The notes: generated by a model not told the origin, from the sequence alone. Positions 1 to 13,576 are shown, counted from the first letter of the stretch. The stretch is 64,000 bases of DNA from Fistularia commersonii (GCA_037954325.1 JBBMNZ010000001.1:11078258-11142257); one strand, 5' to 3'. Numbers and translations are program-made.

Positions 1-594
1 GCGCGTCTTGCACCACTGAGGATGCTTTAAAGGAGAGGGCCTCCGTGTGCATCACCGAGACGAAAGGGACGAAACTGGGGGTCGCGGGTCCGAATCCGAC
101 TCAAAACGGGTGTTGTCTTATTCATTTTGGTTCCTTGCGTCCTAAACCCGCTCACAGAGCGCGAGACCAACCTTTTCTTTTCTTTTTTTTTTTTTTTGTA
201 TAATCATTGCTATAATTATGCTATCACCGGCTTCGCCACCCATTGTATTATTATAAGCAACGGAGCTGACTGGCTCATTATTAAAACTCAGCTCTGCAAT
301 CAAACGTTCAGCAGAATTGACTCATCCAAAAACAATTCATTTTTCTGATGAAGCCCCCTCAGCCCACCCCACCCCACACTTCCTTCAAAAACGGGCCCCC
401 GTTATATTAATTATAATTCTCTCCTAAAATTCATGCCCACGATTGTTCCCGAATAAGTGAAGAAAGAGGTTTATATTCTTGATTAAATAAATCTTTCGAT
501 TGAACGCACAAATAAGAATGCCGCGGGAGGATCCATAATAATAATGTTGATCATTGCCTCCCTTTTAATCGCTGAATTTCAGCGTGTTCAGGAG

Positions 595-645
595 CCCCGG
601 GCGGGCAGTTGGTCTTTGATAAAGGTAACGCCGCCCGCCCCGGGG
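595..645. promoter_or_regulatory. GC-rich hairpin enclosing a palindromic TCF/LEF-like site
   Basis: The arms 595-606 (CCCCGGGCGGGC) and 633-645 (GCCCGCCCCGGGG) are complementary apart from one bulged G. The 26-base loop contains CTTTGATAAAG at 614-624, itself an inverted repeat (CTTT-GAT-AAAG). Its left half matches the TCF/LEF core CTTTGAT. The structure is seen directly; a regulatory role is inference. Confidence 0.35.
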
Positions 646-1030
646 CACCCACGATAAATGTCCCGAGTGACAACACATTTCATCCTCCTATGATTAAAAG
701 ACTAAATATAATGTGCAGGTAAAGCCGGTCCGGGTTATTTATGGAGGGGGAGGGCGGGGGAGTTAAGCCGTGGCCCGAGGACACATGGCTTCAGGCAAGA
801 AATGATTTTGTATCCTCCCCACCCCTTTTTTATTTTCCAGAAATTAACCCACTTTTTACCCTTCGGGAAAAAAAAGTCTTTATTCGTCTCTTTTCCTCTA
901 ATAATTAAACATGTCACGGGGAGATTATAAGCAGTGTAACCGTGTCCCGGGGGTTGGGGAGGGCACCTCCATTTGTTAAACCGCCAGTAATTTGTAACGG
1001 TGAATTTCATGCCACGATATGCCGGCCGCC

Positions 1031-1091
<61 letters not shown>

Positions 1092-1096
1092 ATGTG
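1031..1096. repeat. (TG)n microsatellite
   Basis: A nearly uninterrupted TG dinucleotide array of about 30 units, ending in a short CATGTG and CGCG tail. It produces spurious poly-His/Thr frames on the minus strand that are not genes. Confidence 0.95.
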
Positions 1097-1982
1097 AGCG
1101 CGCGTAAGACAAATTGTTTTTAAAAAATGGAGGGGGGATTTATTATTTTTTAATCACTTCCCAATCCACTATCGCGGTGACACTGGCGGAGAAGGGCGAC
1201 GTGTGCGTGTACGCGCGCGCGTATATTCTAAGAGGACGAACGACTGTAGATATTGCTAATATAAATAGTAAAAATAATTCAATAAATAAAACTTCTACGC
1301 CGGGGAAATTCGATCTGTCCCTCTCGAGACGTCACGCGTGGAGATAACTTGTCATACTTTTGCCGGGCGCGCTGGATGCGCGTGTAGTAAACAACGTGTA
1401 CAGCTGTTGACATCTGTAGAGCTCTAGCGGGCTCTACCGGCATATTTAGGAAACAACAGGGGGGACCGCACGCAATGAACCAATAATGCCACAGTAAAAC
1501 GAAAAACACGGGCATTTATAACGCCAAGTGGGTATTTTTTCAAAACTCCCGTGACAGGAGAAAAAAAAAAACACACACCTTTATCAGTTATTAACATCCA
1601 ATGTGATAAGAAAAAAATATTTCGTTTCAATTTAGGATAACGGCCGATGAGACAACGGGGCACCCGGTCAACTTCTTGAAATGATTGATGATGTCGAAGA
1701 TTTTTCGTTTCACTTAGTGAATAACTGGGTTCGTTATCATTTATTGAGAATATCATCTGGCAAATTAGGCGGTAATAATACTTTTGTGATTATTTTAAGT
1801 TATATTTGATCGGGTCAAGTCACATTTAAAGAAAGTCAAACCACGTGTATATATCGGCAGAAACGTCGCGTCTTCGGCTCTGCAGACTTGAACTGAGTTC
1901 AGAAAAGTACAACAAAAAAAAAAGGTGGTGTAGATTTCTGAGGACCAAGATGCGTTCGGATGCGCCGAACAAACCAACGGCG

Positions 1983-2079
1983 ACACACACCACACACACA
2001 CCACACATACACCACACACACACGCCCTGGGTGTGTGTGTGTGTGTGTGTTTTGGTGTGTGTGTGTGTGTGTGTGTGTT

Positions 2080-2120
<41 letters not shown>

Positions 2121-2126
2121 TGTAGT
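1983..2126. repeat. Back-to-back (CA)n and (GT)n arrays
   Basis: A CA-rich imperfect array (1983-2023) is followed by CGCCCTGG and then a long GT array interrupted by TTGG (2030-2126). The two arrays have opposite polarity, so they form an inverted repeat centred on CCCTGGG and could fold into a hairpin. Confidence 0.9.
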
Positions 2127-2689
2127 GTGTAAGGCAATTAAAAGTGGACAATCTTGCATGCGGAATGAGAGAAGCGTGCGGTGCGCTTACCTAGACCCCG
2201 ATGTGGGAGGGAGGTTGAGGGTGGATGGATGGACGGATGGGTGGTTTGCCAGCGTCAAGACAGTGCGAAGAGTAAATGAAAAATCTCCAAATGGGAGTCA
2301 GGAGTGCGTGCAAAGATAAGCCTGATGTGGCTTATATACCCAGAAAGCAAGTGGCTCCTCTTCTCATATTGTCCAAGAGCGTTTGCATAGCTGGCCAAGT
2401 GCTTCTGCCGCTGCTGACTCGCTAACATTGCGCGGTGTTTGTTTTCGCTTGCCGTGACGTGAGACAAAATATTGGCCATATGTCCATCAGCAATAAATTG
2501 GACTTGAGCGCAAACACAGTCCTTTGTAGACGTGTTTTAACCTTTTTTTGCGCTCCTATTTTTTTGGCACAGTGTTCCATGCGGCGTATTCATAATGTCT
2601 GCGACAGATAATGTCAGAAGAAAAGGGACATAATTGTAAGCCTATATAAAACAGAAACCGGGTTGATCTTTCGCACCGCATCCTATTAT

Positions 2690-3140
2690 TCCTCGCTCAT
2701 AATAAATCGCTTGGTAACCAAGAGGCAACGCTGCGCAGAGAGCAGATGTGGCATGTTATCCGCGTTTACATTAGATACCCCGATGCAATGATTGATAACC
2801 AAGGTCATGGCAATTCGCGACCGTAAGAGACCCGTTCATCTCAGTCGCGGCGAGGGGACTCCCCGACGCTTCGTGTTTACTTCACGGGCGAGCGTGTGTC
2901 GGCGTTGAAAATACCCGCGCCAGCCGCTGATAGGTGAAACGTCAAAATAATGCCAACTCCGAAAATATACCTTTTGTGAAATACCAATATTCATCGCGAC
3001 GCAACTCTGACAAAGGTTAACGGCGCAGCTGATTGTTATCGATTGTACTTGATTGATCTATCGCCTGCTATTTAACAATTTAATTGCATGTTTTATAGCA
3101 TAAAAATATTCGTGCAACATCGCATGACGACATACCTCCT
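2690..3140. promoter_or_regulatory. Candidate conserved non-coding element (unverified)
   Basis: This single-copy-looking stretch is free of simple repeats. It carries CpGs in an otherwise AT-rich context and closely packed motifs: GATTGATC-type Pbx/Meis-like sites near 3050, ATCGAT at about 3039, TTTAATTG homeodomain cores near 3078, and several TTTATAG/TAAAAAT Hox-like strings. Such composition is common in vertebrate enhancers near developmental regulators. Whether it is conserved cannot be seen from one sequence, so confidence is low. Confidence 0.25.
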
Positions 3141-3249
3141 CAGCAGAGGTCAGGGGTTAATACATTCAAATAAAGAACACGGGGAGTGTGTGTTTTTACA
3201 CCACAATGTGTAAAACAGGATGATAAAAAGAGGCTACGTAATGCCCTTT

Positions 3250-3307
3250 GTTTTATTTTATTTTATTTTATTTTATTTTATTTTATTTTATTTTATTTTA
3301 TTTTATT
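3250..3307. repeat. (TTTTA)n pentanucleotide repeat
   Basis: About 11 perfect copies of TTTTA, ending at TTTTATTGCAG. The apparent Leu/Phe/Tyr-rich frame across it is an artefact. Confidence 0.95.
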
Positions 3308-3309
3308 GC

Positions 3310-6300
3310 AGTTTTCATACAAATGTCTCAAATCATCTCAGCGCTGCCATTTAAACCTGTTGCGTGACTACAGTTTTATGTCCAACCTTTCAGTTCTCTG
3401 TACTTCTCTTTCCCTCATCAAAGGTTACAATCTGGCTGATGTGAAGATGAAGACAGGGGATGCCAGTAATTATTGAGGAAGAAAGCAATGTGAGGTAAAC
3501 ACTAGTTGTGGTATTATGACACCTGGGGGGTTGGGGTTGGGGGGTGTAACTTAAATCAAGACAATTATTTCATTGTGGACAGTCTGGAATCTATGTATGA
3601 TAATAATGGTGTGGCCTAGTATCTCAGGAACAACCACCAATCAATAGTGAATACACTACTGATGTTTTTTTTTTTTTGCAGAGCCACTTTGCTGATGAAA
3701 GACAGAGATTATCCTCCTTGCCATCAGTGTGTTCAAGGGTATCACTAAGTCGCTGAGAATACAAATAAATAAATTGGCCTCACACCTCATTTGAAATTCC
3801 ACTTTAAGGTGAAGTAGTTAGTTAGAGTTGGAAGGTATTCATGGGGTTCACACGGATGAGAAAAAGCTCTTCACTCAGCTGCTCTGTGAATACTCTTGTG
3901 CTGTTTGAGATTTGCCACAAGTGCTCTGGGTGCTAAATACAAGATGTCCTGAAAAAGGATGTGTAAGATAGGCCCTGTCGGTCAAGCTATTATCAATCCC
4001 TGGCCTAAAGCTTGATGACTGAGATACTTCAAATATAGCTAATAGCGGCGTAAGGACACTGATGGCATGGCATTCTGAAATCAATCAGTTCAAGTTTTAA
4101 TGTATCAGCCACTCGAGGGGAACGAAAAGAGGAGAGAGCTTCTCAACACACAAATGCCAAGGAGACCAGGTAGATTTTCCTGGGAGATACACTTAAAAAA
4201 AAGTTTAATTAAACCTGAGGGCTCTCTCGTAAGGCGGAGACTCACACAGGATGATCGCCAGTTCTATCAAGTTGAAAGGCTTAGCAATTTTTTCTTTCTT
4301 CACCAATACATGCACTTAGAGAGGTTTAGCATTAGATCACCAGCCACTTAGGGTTAAGATGTGTGAATGGCTGGTTTAAGCCCTTAAAGAGATGTGAAGC
4401 TAAAAAAAGAAGATGAGTTGTTTCCAAAAAAAGAAAAAAAAATGTCCAATGATCCAGTGCACATTACCATTTCTTAAATGACATCTTTGTGGATTTGAGG
4501 ATCTCTGTGTGGAGTGTGGTGATTGGTAGTGATGTTTTCCCTCTGCTATGTGTGCCTGAGGGGAAGAAGAGATAGGAGGCCACGAACAGGGACAAAGTTG
4601 TTCGCTGTGAGTGAATGAAGTTCCTTGGGAACCGTGAGATGTTTAGTTTATACAACAAAATATTGGGTCTATAGGGTGCAAATTTTGCAGTAAATAAAAA
4701 CAGCTCAAAGCTTGCATACCTCTTTTTCAAACATTTGCAGAGTGTTTGCAATCAAATGGAGAACCAAATACCTGGTTTGTAAATCCTGTCACAGGGGGAT
4801 AAAAAAACAGTACTCAACTGATACGTTTTCTTAGCATTTCAACCTCTTCCGGATGTGGATACTAAACAAATTCCACAGTCAAGATGCTTTAAAAGCGACA
4901 AGCTTGAAATAATAATGAAATATTGATTGAATCAAACATTTCTCTTATATTGTGTGTCATTTGCTAACAGAAAAGACATGTATTGAGAGTTAGTCACTTT
5001 TATGTGACGGGGACATAAGTATAGGAGCTGACAATATCCTTCACACATGAAAGGTGAGCATTGCTGCAAACAAATTGTAAAGCGAGGACCAGATATGTGG
5101 TCGCGAGGGACCTTTCTTGTTCAATAGCCAGATATGTGGAAGGAGCATTATATTATCTCCGTGATAATCAAAAAGGTTACCCGGCAGGGTCACTTCCAAC
5201 ATTGGGGACAATAGCCATCTTCCAAGGTGAAAGCTGAGGAGCAGTATCAAATCACCACTATGACCACCTGAACAATCACTGAAGAGGACTTTGAAACAGG
5301 TGGAGAACTAAATCAAGTGGTAAATAAAGCCCAAGACTGAAGAGAGCTGTGCCAAAAATGGATAGTCTGTGGCAGTCTCTCAAGGTAGCTGGTCCATCAA
5401 ACTGAATTGATACCTCTTTGACTTTGCATGGAGAGTAATAGTTTGGTTTCTTTGGTCTACCAAGATGTCCTCCATCTTTTAAAACAATAACACAGGTTAC
5501 GAGTCAAGGGCAGGTCATGTGAGATGTATATGTCCTTGCCTTGTTTTCAACTTTAGAGCAAAGATTTTGAATCTTGGCAAGAATATCGTTTGTAGCATTC
5601 CCAGTAGTTTTCAGTGCAGAAGATCTTATTTTAAGAGTGTTGCATGAACAAAACATATTGAATTAGAGCAGGGATCTGTCAAGGCCACTCCATTTCTTAC
5701 AGCTGCATTTTCTGAGAAAAAACATATGTAATGACTCTCCACAAGACTGTAATTAAGAAGCAGTAAGTTTTTACTCAGGGGACCAAACTGTACAAAATTA
5801 ATGTTCAGGCAACCTGTTTTAATACAGTTATCTAAAAATATGTGTGATCTTCAGCGTTACACTGTCATGAATAGGAAACAAATTCAGATTCATAGGAATA
5901 CAAAGAGCTTTGGGGTATGCATAGTGAAGTTATCCTGTCAGCCTCCATTAAGAACCTGACTGGCAGATTTGCTGAATATCAAGAGGGGACTCATGTCCCC
6001 TTCAATGCTGCTGTCTGTTGGCATACTGCAGGTTACTTCCCTGCAACGATAGGCACTGTGAGGAACTACAGGATGAAGGCTTTTGGTAAATATCATACGG
6101 TGTGTAAAAATTGTTGAAAAAAAAATCTTAAGAATAAAAACTGAATAGATCAACCTTCATATCTATTTATTAACTTAACTTATTACTGATGTAATACTAT
6201 GTGCAAAGAAAATAAGAAGATCACAGAAAATTAGCATTAAATATTTATTACATTTTTATCCTTCCGATCGCCATCAACCCAACAACTGCAGCAGTATAGT

Positions 6301-9300
6301 ATAATATAGTGTAGTATAGTATAGTATAGTATAGTATAGTATAGTATAGTATAGTATAGTATAGTATAGTATAGTAGAGTGGAGTAGAGTAGAGCAGGGA
6401 TTCTAGCAGTGTCATATGATAGAGTATATTATTGTGATTACAGAGGAGTATATTGGATTAGAGTATAGTGGAGTATAGCATTATGGAGTACACTGTATAG
6501 TTGTACAGTGTACTGTAAAATCGATTTAAATTACAAAAAATATCAAATCTGGGTTTCTTGGCATTAAAAAATTGAAACAAATGAATAGATAAAAAAGCAC
6601 ATTTCGAGACTCAAGACTTTTTGATTGTCATTATGTAAACATAACTGTCATTGTCTAAACAAAAGAAAATTTTCATCAAAACTTGAGGCTTCAAGCATGG
6701 ATGGATGAAGGAAACAAAGACTTACATGGACAGACATAGTATACACACCATGGGTTAAAATATGTCATAGCAGCATCAAAAAAAGTATGTGGACTTAATA
6801 TACACACTATACTGTGGAATGAAAATAGACTTTTTTTTTTTTTTATAGTAAGATTCTATGATATATGATCATAAATATACATAATAATTTGAAATACTGG
6901 AAAAAGTTCAGTTATCCTATATTTTTGAGGACTTCTTAGACCTGTTGTGACGTATGATGAAAGTTTTCCAGAGCATACAGTACATGTGGCAGTGCGATAC
7001 AAAACATTCAACCAAATGATTTTCCCCAGGTTACGACTCAGTGCATTTGCCCCCATGTGTTAGTGATTTTCAACAGTTTTGCATTAAAATGTCATTAGAA
7101 CAAGCATCGATATGAATAGCGCAGATGGTGGGCAAAACTGAAGGTAGAAAACAGCATCATGGCTTTCGTCAGTGTGTCGATCAGAGTTTCTCCGTGTGTG
7201 TTTATATGAGGAAAGAAATACCTTATTTGGGTATAGCGAACATCCCGTCAGGATATGTAACCTAAACAACACAATGGAGAGAAACAGAAGGACTACGGGG
7301 CATGAAACACTCACCTTGAACCAGGCTGTTCTTTGCAGACACAAGGATTACCCATCTGCACATTTCTGAAGCCTTTTGATTAACAATGTGTCCAAACTGA
7401 AAGGCAAAAGAAAAAAAAATACAATTTAGTAATTTCAATGGGTTTCTGCAGATGGGTTGCCAACATATTTAGGTAATCAACGTGCAGATAATTTCTTTAT
7501 ACTAGGCCCATGATGGCAATTAACATGTTTTGTGGAGAGGTGAAAACTTTTTTTGACAGTGAAGATGGATGAAAATGCATTAGAGGAGGTCACAAAAATA
7601 GGCTTCTATTCTTCGTGCTAAAAGGATGCTTTCATAAGGTGATCGCAATTGAGGTATAAAAACCCCAAGGGCAAATAAATTACAAAGAACTCATCTTTAA
7701 TTGGCAATCTTTTTGGTTCTTATAAATACCACTCAAAATTTCCAATCCACATTTCCATTGACTGCATGGCAAGTCTTTCTTGAAGTAGAATTACGAAGGA
7801 GCCACAATGCCAACAAAAAGGACAACTCTATCTATCGGCAAGCCAAAGGTTTACAAATTACCCACTCTCTGTTCATCATGATACTATGCAAGCCAGTATG
7901 AACAGAAATAGCAAGAAAATCGTTTAAAAAATGCATCCTGTTGTATTTTTTAGTTTTTGTTTTTTGGGGGAGGAATGTCTCTCCTCTCAGTGATTTTAAT
8001 ACACCTGAACTGATTAGAAAAAAATGTATTTGCACTTAAAATAGAATGCCGGGACATCTGAACTCACTACATAAGTCAGAAGTCCCCCAAAAAACACACT
8101 TTTCAAACTCCTAAAATATGCAGGTGAGATATCATATTCAAGTGAAATTAGTTTGCATATTATACAGTTGTTTTGAGTTTTTTCTTTTCCTTTTTCCCTT
8201 CTAAATGTAAGCTTGGCGGGTCTGTCATCTTCTTAGTCTCTCTCTGTCGCCACCTAATGGTAAGGGTATGTTTTAATTCTGGAGCCCAGCTGAGGAAAAG
8301 TGTGCACCAACACATCCTCCCTCTCTCAGGTAATTATGTCTTTTATCCAGGAGACACATACAGCTACTTTAACATTGGATATCCAGCCGTCCTAATGGCC
8401 CATTATTCAAATAAATGGGGGAAACACTGTGGGGTTGGTGACCTCCTCGGTGCGGCAGGGCCCTCCATCCAGGGACACCTGCTGAGACAAGGTAGCGTTT
8501 ATCACTGACACCTTCGCAGGACAGAAACAAAATGGCAGGCAGGGTCAGCAGTAAGGAGCACACTAAGCCTGTCATATTGCAAACATATCCATTTGGTATG
8601 GCTCCACCCTTGTGGTTGCCAAGCTACAGGCTAATATATGGTTACTGAGTGTGCGTTAGGAAAACAGAAGTAAGATGTTGACTTTGAGATAAGTACCTCT
8701 TCAAATTAAACAGCACCATCACATTGCATTCAAAATAACATTTCTAAAGGTCAACTTTAAATGGTCCCCATTTGGCAAAAAATGCCTGTGTTCTTCAACT
8801 CACTAAATCATCAAATTTGCATACCAGTTACATTAGTTAGAGGCATTTAATTATTTATGTTTTAATTACACTGAATGAAGGGGATAATATCACTGTACGG
8901 TAGTTTTTCGTCTGTGTGCCCCTGTCATCTCAACACTCGGATGTCTCTTTATTAAAGTACACAAAAAGATAATTATGTCTGGCTCTGTCTAAACATTGCC
9001 ATGGTGCTGCACTAGAGAATCATCGCTGAATTGGACACAGGAGAGGGACCTCTTATAATTAATGTGCTTGGTCACACAAACTCAGGAGTGCAAGGCATGT
9101 CAACTCCCTCTCTCTCGCCCACGCTCCTCCAGTGTCAAGGGTCAGAAAAATTGTTTTGATGGCCCAGATTGTCACATCCAGTGGACTTATCAGGCTGTGC
9201 GCACACCTGAGGACTCGAGTGCATTGCGGGCTACTGGAGGAGGACAACCCCTTCATGCTAAAAACCTGGCAACTGCAAAAATAATTTGTGTTACAAAATC

Positions 9301-12300
9301 TAACCAACACACAGAGATTAGGTGAAAGGATGGATTTCTCAACAGATACATACATACATACAGTACATACACGCTTAGAATGTCACATAGAAATAAATCT
9401 GCACATATAAATGGAAAATCTCTATGTATAGAAAGCTGAATAAATCTTTAAATTGTGGGCATCTATGGGTCAGTTTTCTGAGGTCAAAGAAAGCGTTGGG
9501 TTTGTGTTTGCAAGGCCCCCTTCGACCAGCTCTCCCATCACCTGGAAAGTCCTTGCTGAATAGAACTGCTGATGTCATTGAAGAGATGGTATTGATTGAC
9601 CAGGGGGCACCAAAGGCCAATGCAATTAAGAGAAAGAAAACATACAGCGTAAAAGATTGTGTAAATAAAGGGTCTCTGCAGTAGGAACAGACAAAGGTCT
9701 GTCCAGAATCCATTCAGAAGCCTCTTGTTCATGATTGGCCTGGGGTCTTCCTCAAGGACTGAGGGCCTGGGTGGGAAACGGAAGATTAAAAATGTCTGAA
9801 TAACAACAAAACATCTGTATTTTCATGCGTGGGCATAATGCTATATAACATGAAAACACACAAAATTGCTATGTTTTAGGACACAATGTCTCTCAGAGAT
9901 AAGTATCACAGACAAAATCGAGCAGTAGATAAGTCAGGAATCTACTCTTTTCATTTTAAATTAGGTGTTATTTTTTACATCAACCGAATACATACAGTCG
10001 CAGAGCTGTAACACGAACAGGACACAAATGGTTTTAATTCATATTTATTTCTAAACATACTTTGGAAACACTTTATGTTCGAGAAAAAAGACAAAAACAG
10101 TTTTTTTTTTGTAGTCCCTGTTAATTTGACAGGACTTCCATACATGAGGAGGCAGTATCTGGGTATCTGGAGGAGTGAGGGTAGCTGGTGTTGCTAGGCT
10201 GCATCCAGGAGGGCATAAAGACCTTCACCCTCCCTGCATAAGGAACTAACAAGTGATCACGGATGATCTGCATTTCAAGGAGTTGTTGAGATGTAGAAGC
10301 CGTATTTTATGGGCTTGTGCTTGTTTTGCTTTCCCTTCTTTATTCCTCATTCATGGCTCTCTGCATATAACAAACGGCTTCTTTAACAAAATAAAATCTT
10401 TAATTAAAAATCATTAAACACTGTTCAACAACACCTCCCCACAAGATTCAATGATTTTTCCAAAGCAAGTTTCAGGCAAAGTGTGCAAATGCGTTACAAG
10501 TTGTGAAAATCCGGTTAAGGCAATAAATGCAACTACTTAAAATCTTTCTGTCGGTGCCTATGATATGATTTAATTAGCGAAAGAATGTATCTATAACTCC
10601 TGGTTGCTCATTTGGGCTGTAACCTTTGAGGAACACTGACTTTTGTATTTCTTGAGATCCTTTCCATTTGTGTTACTTCTCAGTTAAGGCCAGATTGATC
10701 AATCACCCAACCATTGCATTCAATGGTCAATGGTTTTAGTTCATCACTAAAAACATATACAAAAAAAATACTTCCACATAATGGTTTTTCCACAGGTTTT
10801 TTGTCTCTCGGTATCAAGAAAGTACACTCCTACCAGAACCTATTTAGTAAATGTGCAATTTGCCAATATGGGAAGACCACTGACCATTAATTTCACACAT
10901 GGCAAAACCATTTGTATTGTCCTTAATGGTCCTTAAAACAGAATTCATTTACGAGTGTAAGTTTTGTGTCAAACTGTGTCCATGTCAAAGGTCAGCAGAT
11001 ACAATGCACCTCTTGCCCCTTCAGTGCCTCTCTTTGATTCACCTCATCGTCTAACACCCAACAGAGATGGAGTCACTTATTCTGATGTCCTTCCTCTCAC
11101 CATCCTCTGGCCTCCTTAGCTACAATAGGGGAAAGCGAAGTGCCCTGCTTTGTACGTCTCCCAGGTGTGAACATGATCCTGGGATAATACACCACACTCC
11201 TTATTTCTTGTTCATCAAATGAAGGCCAGTGTCTGTGTACCCTTGCTCTCATTAACATTTTCCCATTAATGCCGAACTTTTGTTATTTAAATTTGTTTGT
11301 TGTCGAGAAAGGCTGATGGACAGATGGATGCTTGTTGTTACCTTTGCTCTATATGTGCATCACTCCAAGCAGCAAAGACGCAATGGGTAGCGTTTGAGGG
11401 TTGCGTAAATGTCTCACAGACAATCTAAGAATGGAGATGGCAATCGTATGCATTTAACTGTGAGTTGAAAATATATCGATGAGTTAAATCCTTTTTCTTT
11501 GTGCTGAGTGAAAAGGCTTCTCATAGGTATTATCAATTCACTGAACCATTTGACTGTCAACATTTAGCAACAATAAATGAACATTCTTCATTCTTTTATT
11601 GACACATATACACTGTGTGTTTTAACTGCTGCAATTCAAGGATGTTACAACGCTGCAATGAATGTTTATGAAGTGCTACCATATTAATTTGCAGGATTAT
11701 TTATTTTATTACACAGAACGCTTGACTGATATGTCTGTACTGGCTGCCTAATTTATCTGTGGCATTGTCTCCAGTGTTACTGGTTTAATTTCAGTACTGT
11801 AGTCCAAACATCAACATGAATTATACTGCAAGCCCTTTCAGAGTGTAGACTGGTGATATATTGTTGGGATGTGGGTGCTCGAGGGCAAGGTCACACACCA
11901 TATATGTGCTTTAAATCAAGTAACTCCAGACAGCCGTGCGCACAGAGCACAAGCAGCGAGGGAGAATGAGACAGAGGACTTTTTTGCAGGCTCAATATAA
12001 AATGATGGGGAGCCATGAGATTGGGTGTGAGGATGAGTCTATGCGGGCATGGGGCAATATTCCCAGTTGTCTTTCTACAATAGATATATTTTTAATTTGT
12101 GCTCTTTTATTAACCAGCAAAATCACTTAAAAATGAATAGCACATTATTAAGTCTTCTAGTGGCTCTTACGGTTCTTTATCATGAGTTTGTATCATTGTG
12201 CAATTCATCTCCAGCCATTCTTCAAACTAAATATGTTTTATATGAGCCTTCATTTATCACAGCCTGTCAGCTCTTAACTGTATCATTATTCAGTCTAGAG

Positions 12301-13520
12301 TTATAAATTGGAATCATTAAACGTTTTTTCATATAATCTGATGCAATAACTACTCCCCCTTTATTGGCCTGTGAAAAGAAAATAGTAAATACAATTGTCT
12401 GTCAAGATCTTTGGAGATAGCAACGTCTCTCAGGCTGAAATGAAATTAAGCCAGGCGAGGAGACAGGATCAATGTCAGCAGATTTGTTCGACTTTCATCG
12501 TAGAGGAGACGGGGTTGAGCGGATGAAGGATGGAGAGAAAACAAGGCAGACACCTCTGAAGCCGATGAGGAATGTGAGGCCAGCTGTCAACGTTTTTTCA
12601 TAAAGTGTTACATCTATCAGGGGTGTCTTTAACTTCTTGATGCAATTCTACAGAAACATTTCCAACAAAGATAGTGCATTCTCTCAATTCAGCTAAATGT
12701 GAGCTCAGTGTATCTCTTTTTTCCGGCATTAGTGGTCTCAGGTGTAGAATTTAACAATGAAGATGCGATGTGAAGTTGTCTTTTACTGATTATTTTAGCC
12801 ATATTCGAGTAAAAACACTGCTATCATTTCTGTGACTTATACATATTGACTTAATGCAAGGACTATGGGTCAAATGTTGCATGAATGCATAATACTTTGA
12901 ATTTGAAAATCAGTTCGGTATATTTAGTGTATCACTAGAATGGTAATTTCCATGAAAAAAAATTGGCACCCAGTATTTTCTTGCACAAAAATACATATAC
13001 ACAAAGATAATATGTCTTGATGTAAAACTCTGAATGTGATGGAAACGATGACCAAACCACTAGGGAGTCATTATAGACCACAGAAAGATGCCTTCTCTTT
13101 TGACTAATTTTCCCCTTTCTTGAACCATAAAAATTGTCTTGAAGGATGATAAGCCTCTCTAGGAATCATGGATATAGCCTGCCACCCTCTGGCAACCATC
13201 CAAAGGGGAGCTTATTCCATCCTTATGAAAAGGTTATGTTTTGGGGGGTTGTAAACAAATTAATCCTGTGTGAGAGAGAAGGTGTTCAGATAAATCTTTG
13301 ATGGTAAATGGCATATTTCTGATGTTCGTAAAATCATAAAAACAACGGGGACCGTTCGGCGTGAAAATATAGGGACAATATTATAGGAAACTCGCGGTAC
13401 CGGGTGCACAATCATTTCAGTGAGTCTCTGCTGCCATCTTCTGGGTGACATACCAAACATCAGATGTGTGCTTTGGCCCTCTGAGACGACAAAGCAGTGT
13501 TTCTTTTTATTTTCATATGA
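3310..13520. other. AT-rich gene desert, no gene recognised
   Basis: About 10 kb with no frame or exon chain that I recognise. Every open frame is under about 112 residues, without a domain or a plausible splice context. It contains one pentanucleotide repeat (listed), short homopolymers and small local duplications, such as the twice-occurring CCAGATATGTGG near 5089 and 5130. CTCF-like strings occur near 8247, 13179 and 13431 and are described as findings. It is probably upstream regulatory territory of pax1 or simple intergenic sequence. Confidence 0.6.
6294..6394. repeat. (TATAG)n pentanucleotide repeat
   Basis: About 15-17 copies of TATAG/AGTAT, the last few degraded to GGAGTAGAGTAGAG. 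Isolated relics of the same unit continue to about 6480. Confidence 0.95.
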
Positions 13521-13534
13521 ATCGGTGTATGTGT

Positions 13535-13535
<1 letters not shown>

Positions 13536-13576
<41 letters not shown>

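Larger units (their letters stand above)
1..3240. other. CpG-rich intergenic block, no gene recognised
   Basis: No open frame here resembles a known protein. The longer frames are low-complexity readings of (TG)n tracts. The block is visibly richer in CpG than most of the next 20 kb, and much of it is single-copy-looking sequence with homeodomain-type TAAT/ATTA cores and a few TATA-like strings, for example TATATAAAA at 2643-2651. It could be the flank of a CpG island or a cluster of regulatory elements belonging to pax1 or to a neighbouring gene beyond the left edge. In vertebrates PAX1 is linked to NKX2-2 and FOXA2, but I see no exon of either here. Two microsatellites and two candidate regulatory patches inside are listed separately. 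Confidence 0.5.

Noticed and set aside
1..120. tRNA gene suggested by 'gggtccgaatccg'
   Set aside because: The B-box-like string has no matching A box, acceptor stem or anticodon arm at the right distance.
735..1112. His/Thr-repeat protein on the minus strand
   Set aside because: It is a translation of the (TG)n microsatellite, with no domain or splice context. Similar frames at 1795-2319, 13260-13710, 25059-25671, 33728-34007 and 49791-50368 are rejected for the same reason.
3250..3307. CRISPR-like or regulatory array among tandem repeats
   Set aside because: All tandem arrays in the window are simple microsatellites without spacers, in a vertebrate genome.
8173..8508. Possible exon (111-residue frame)
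   Set aside because: The peptide resembles no family that I know. Donor- and acceptor-like strings exist but form no consistent exon chain.
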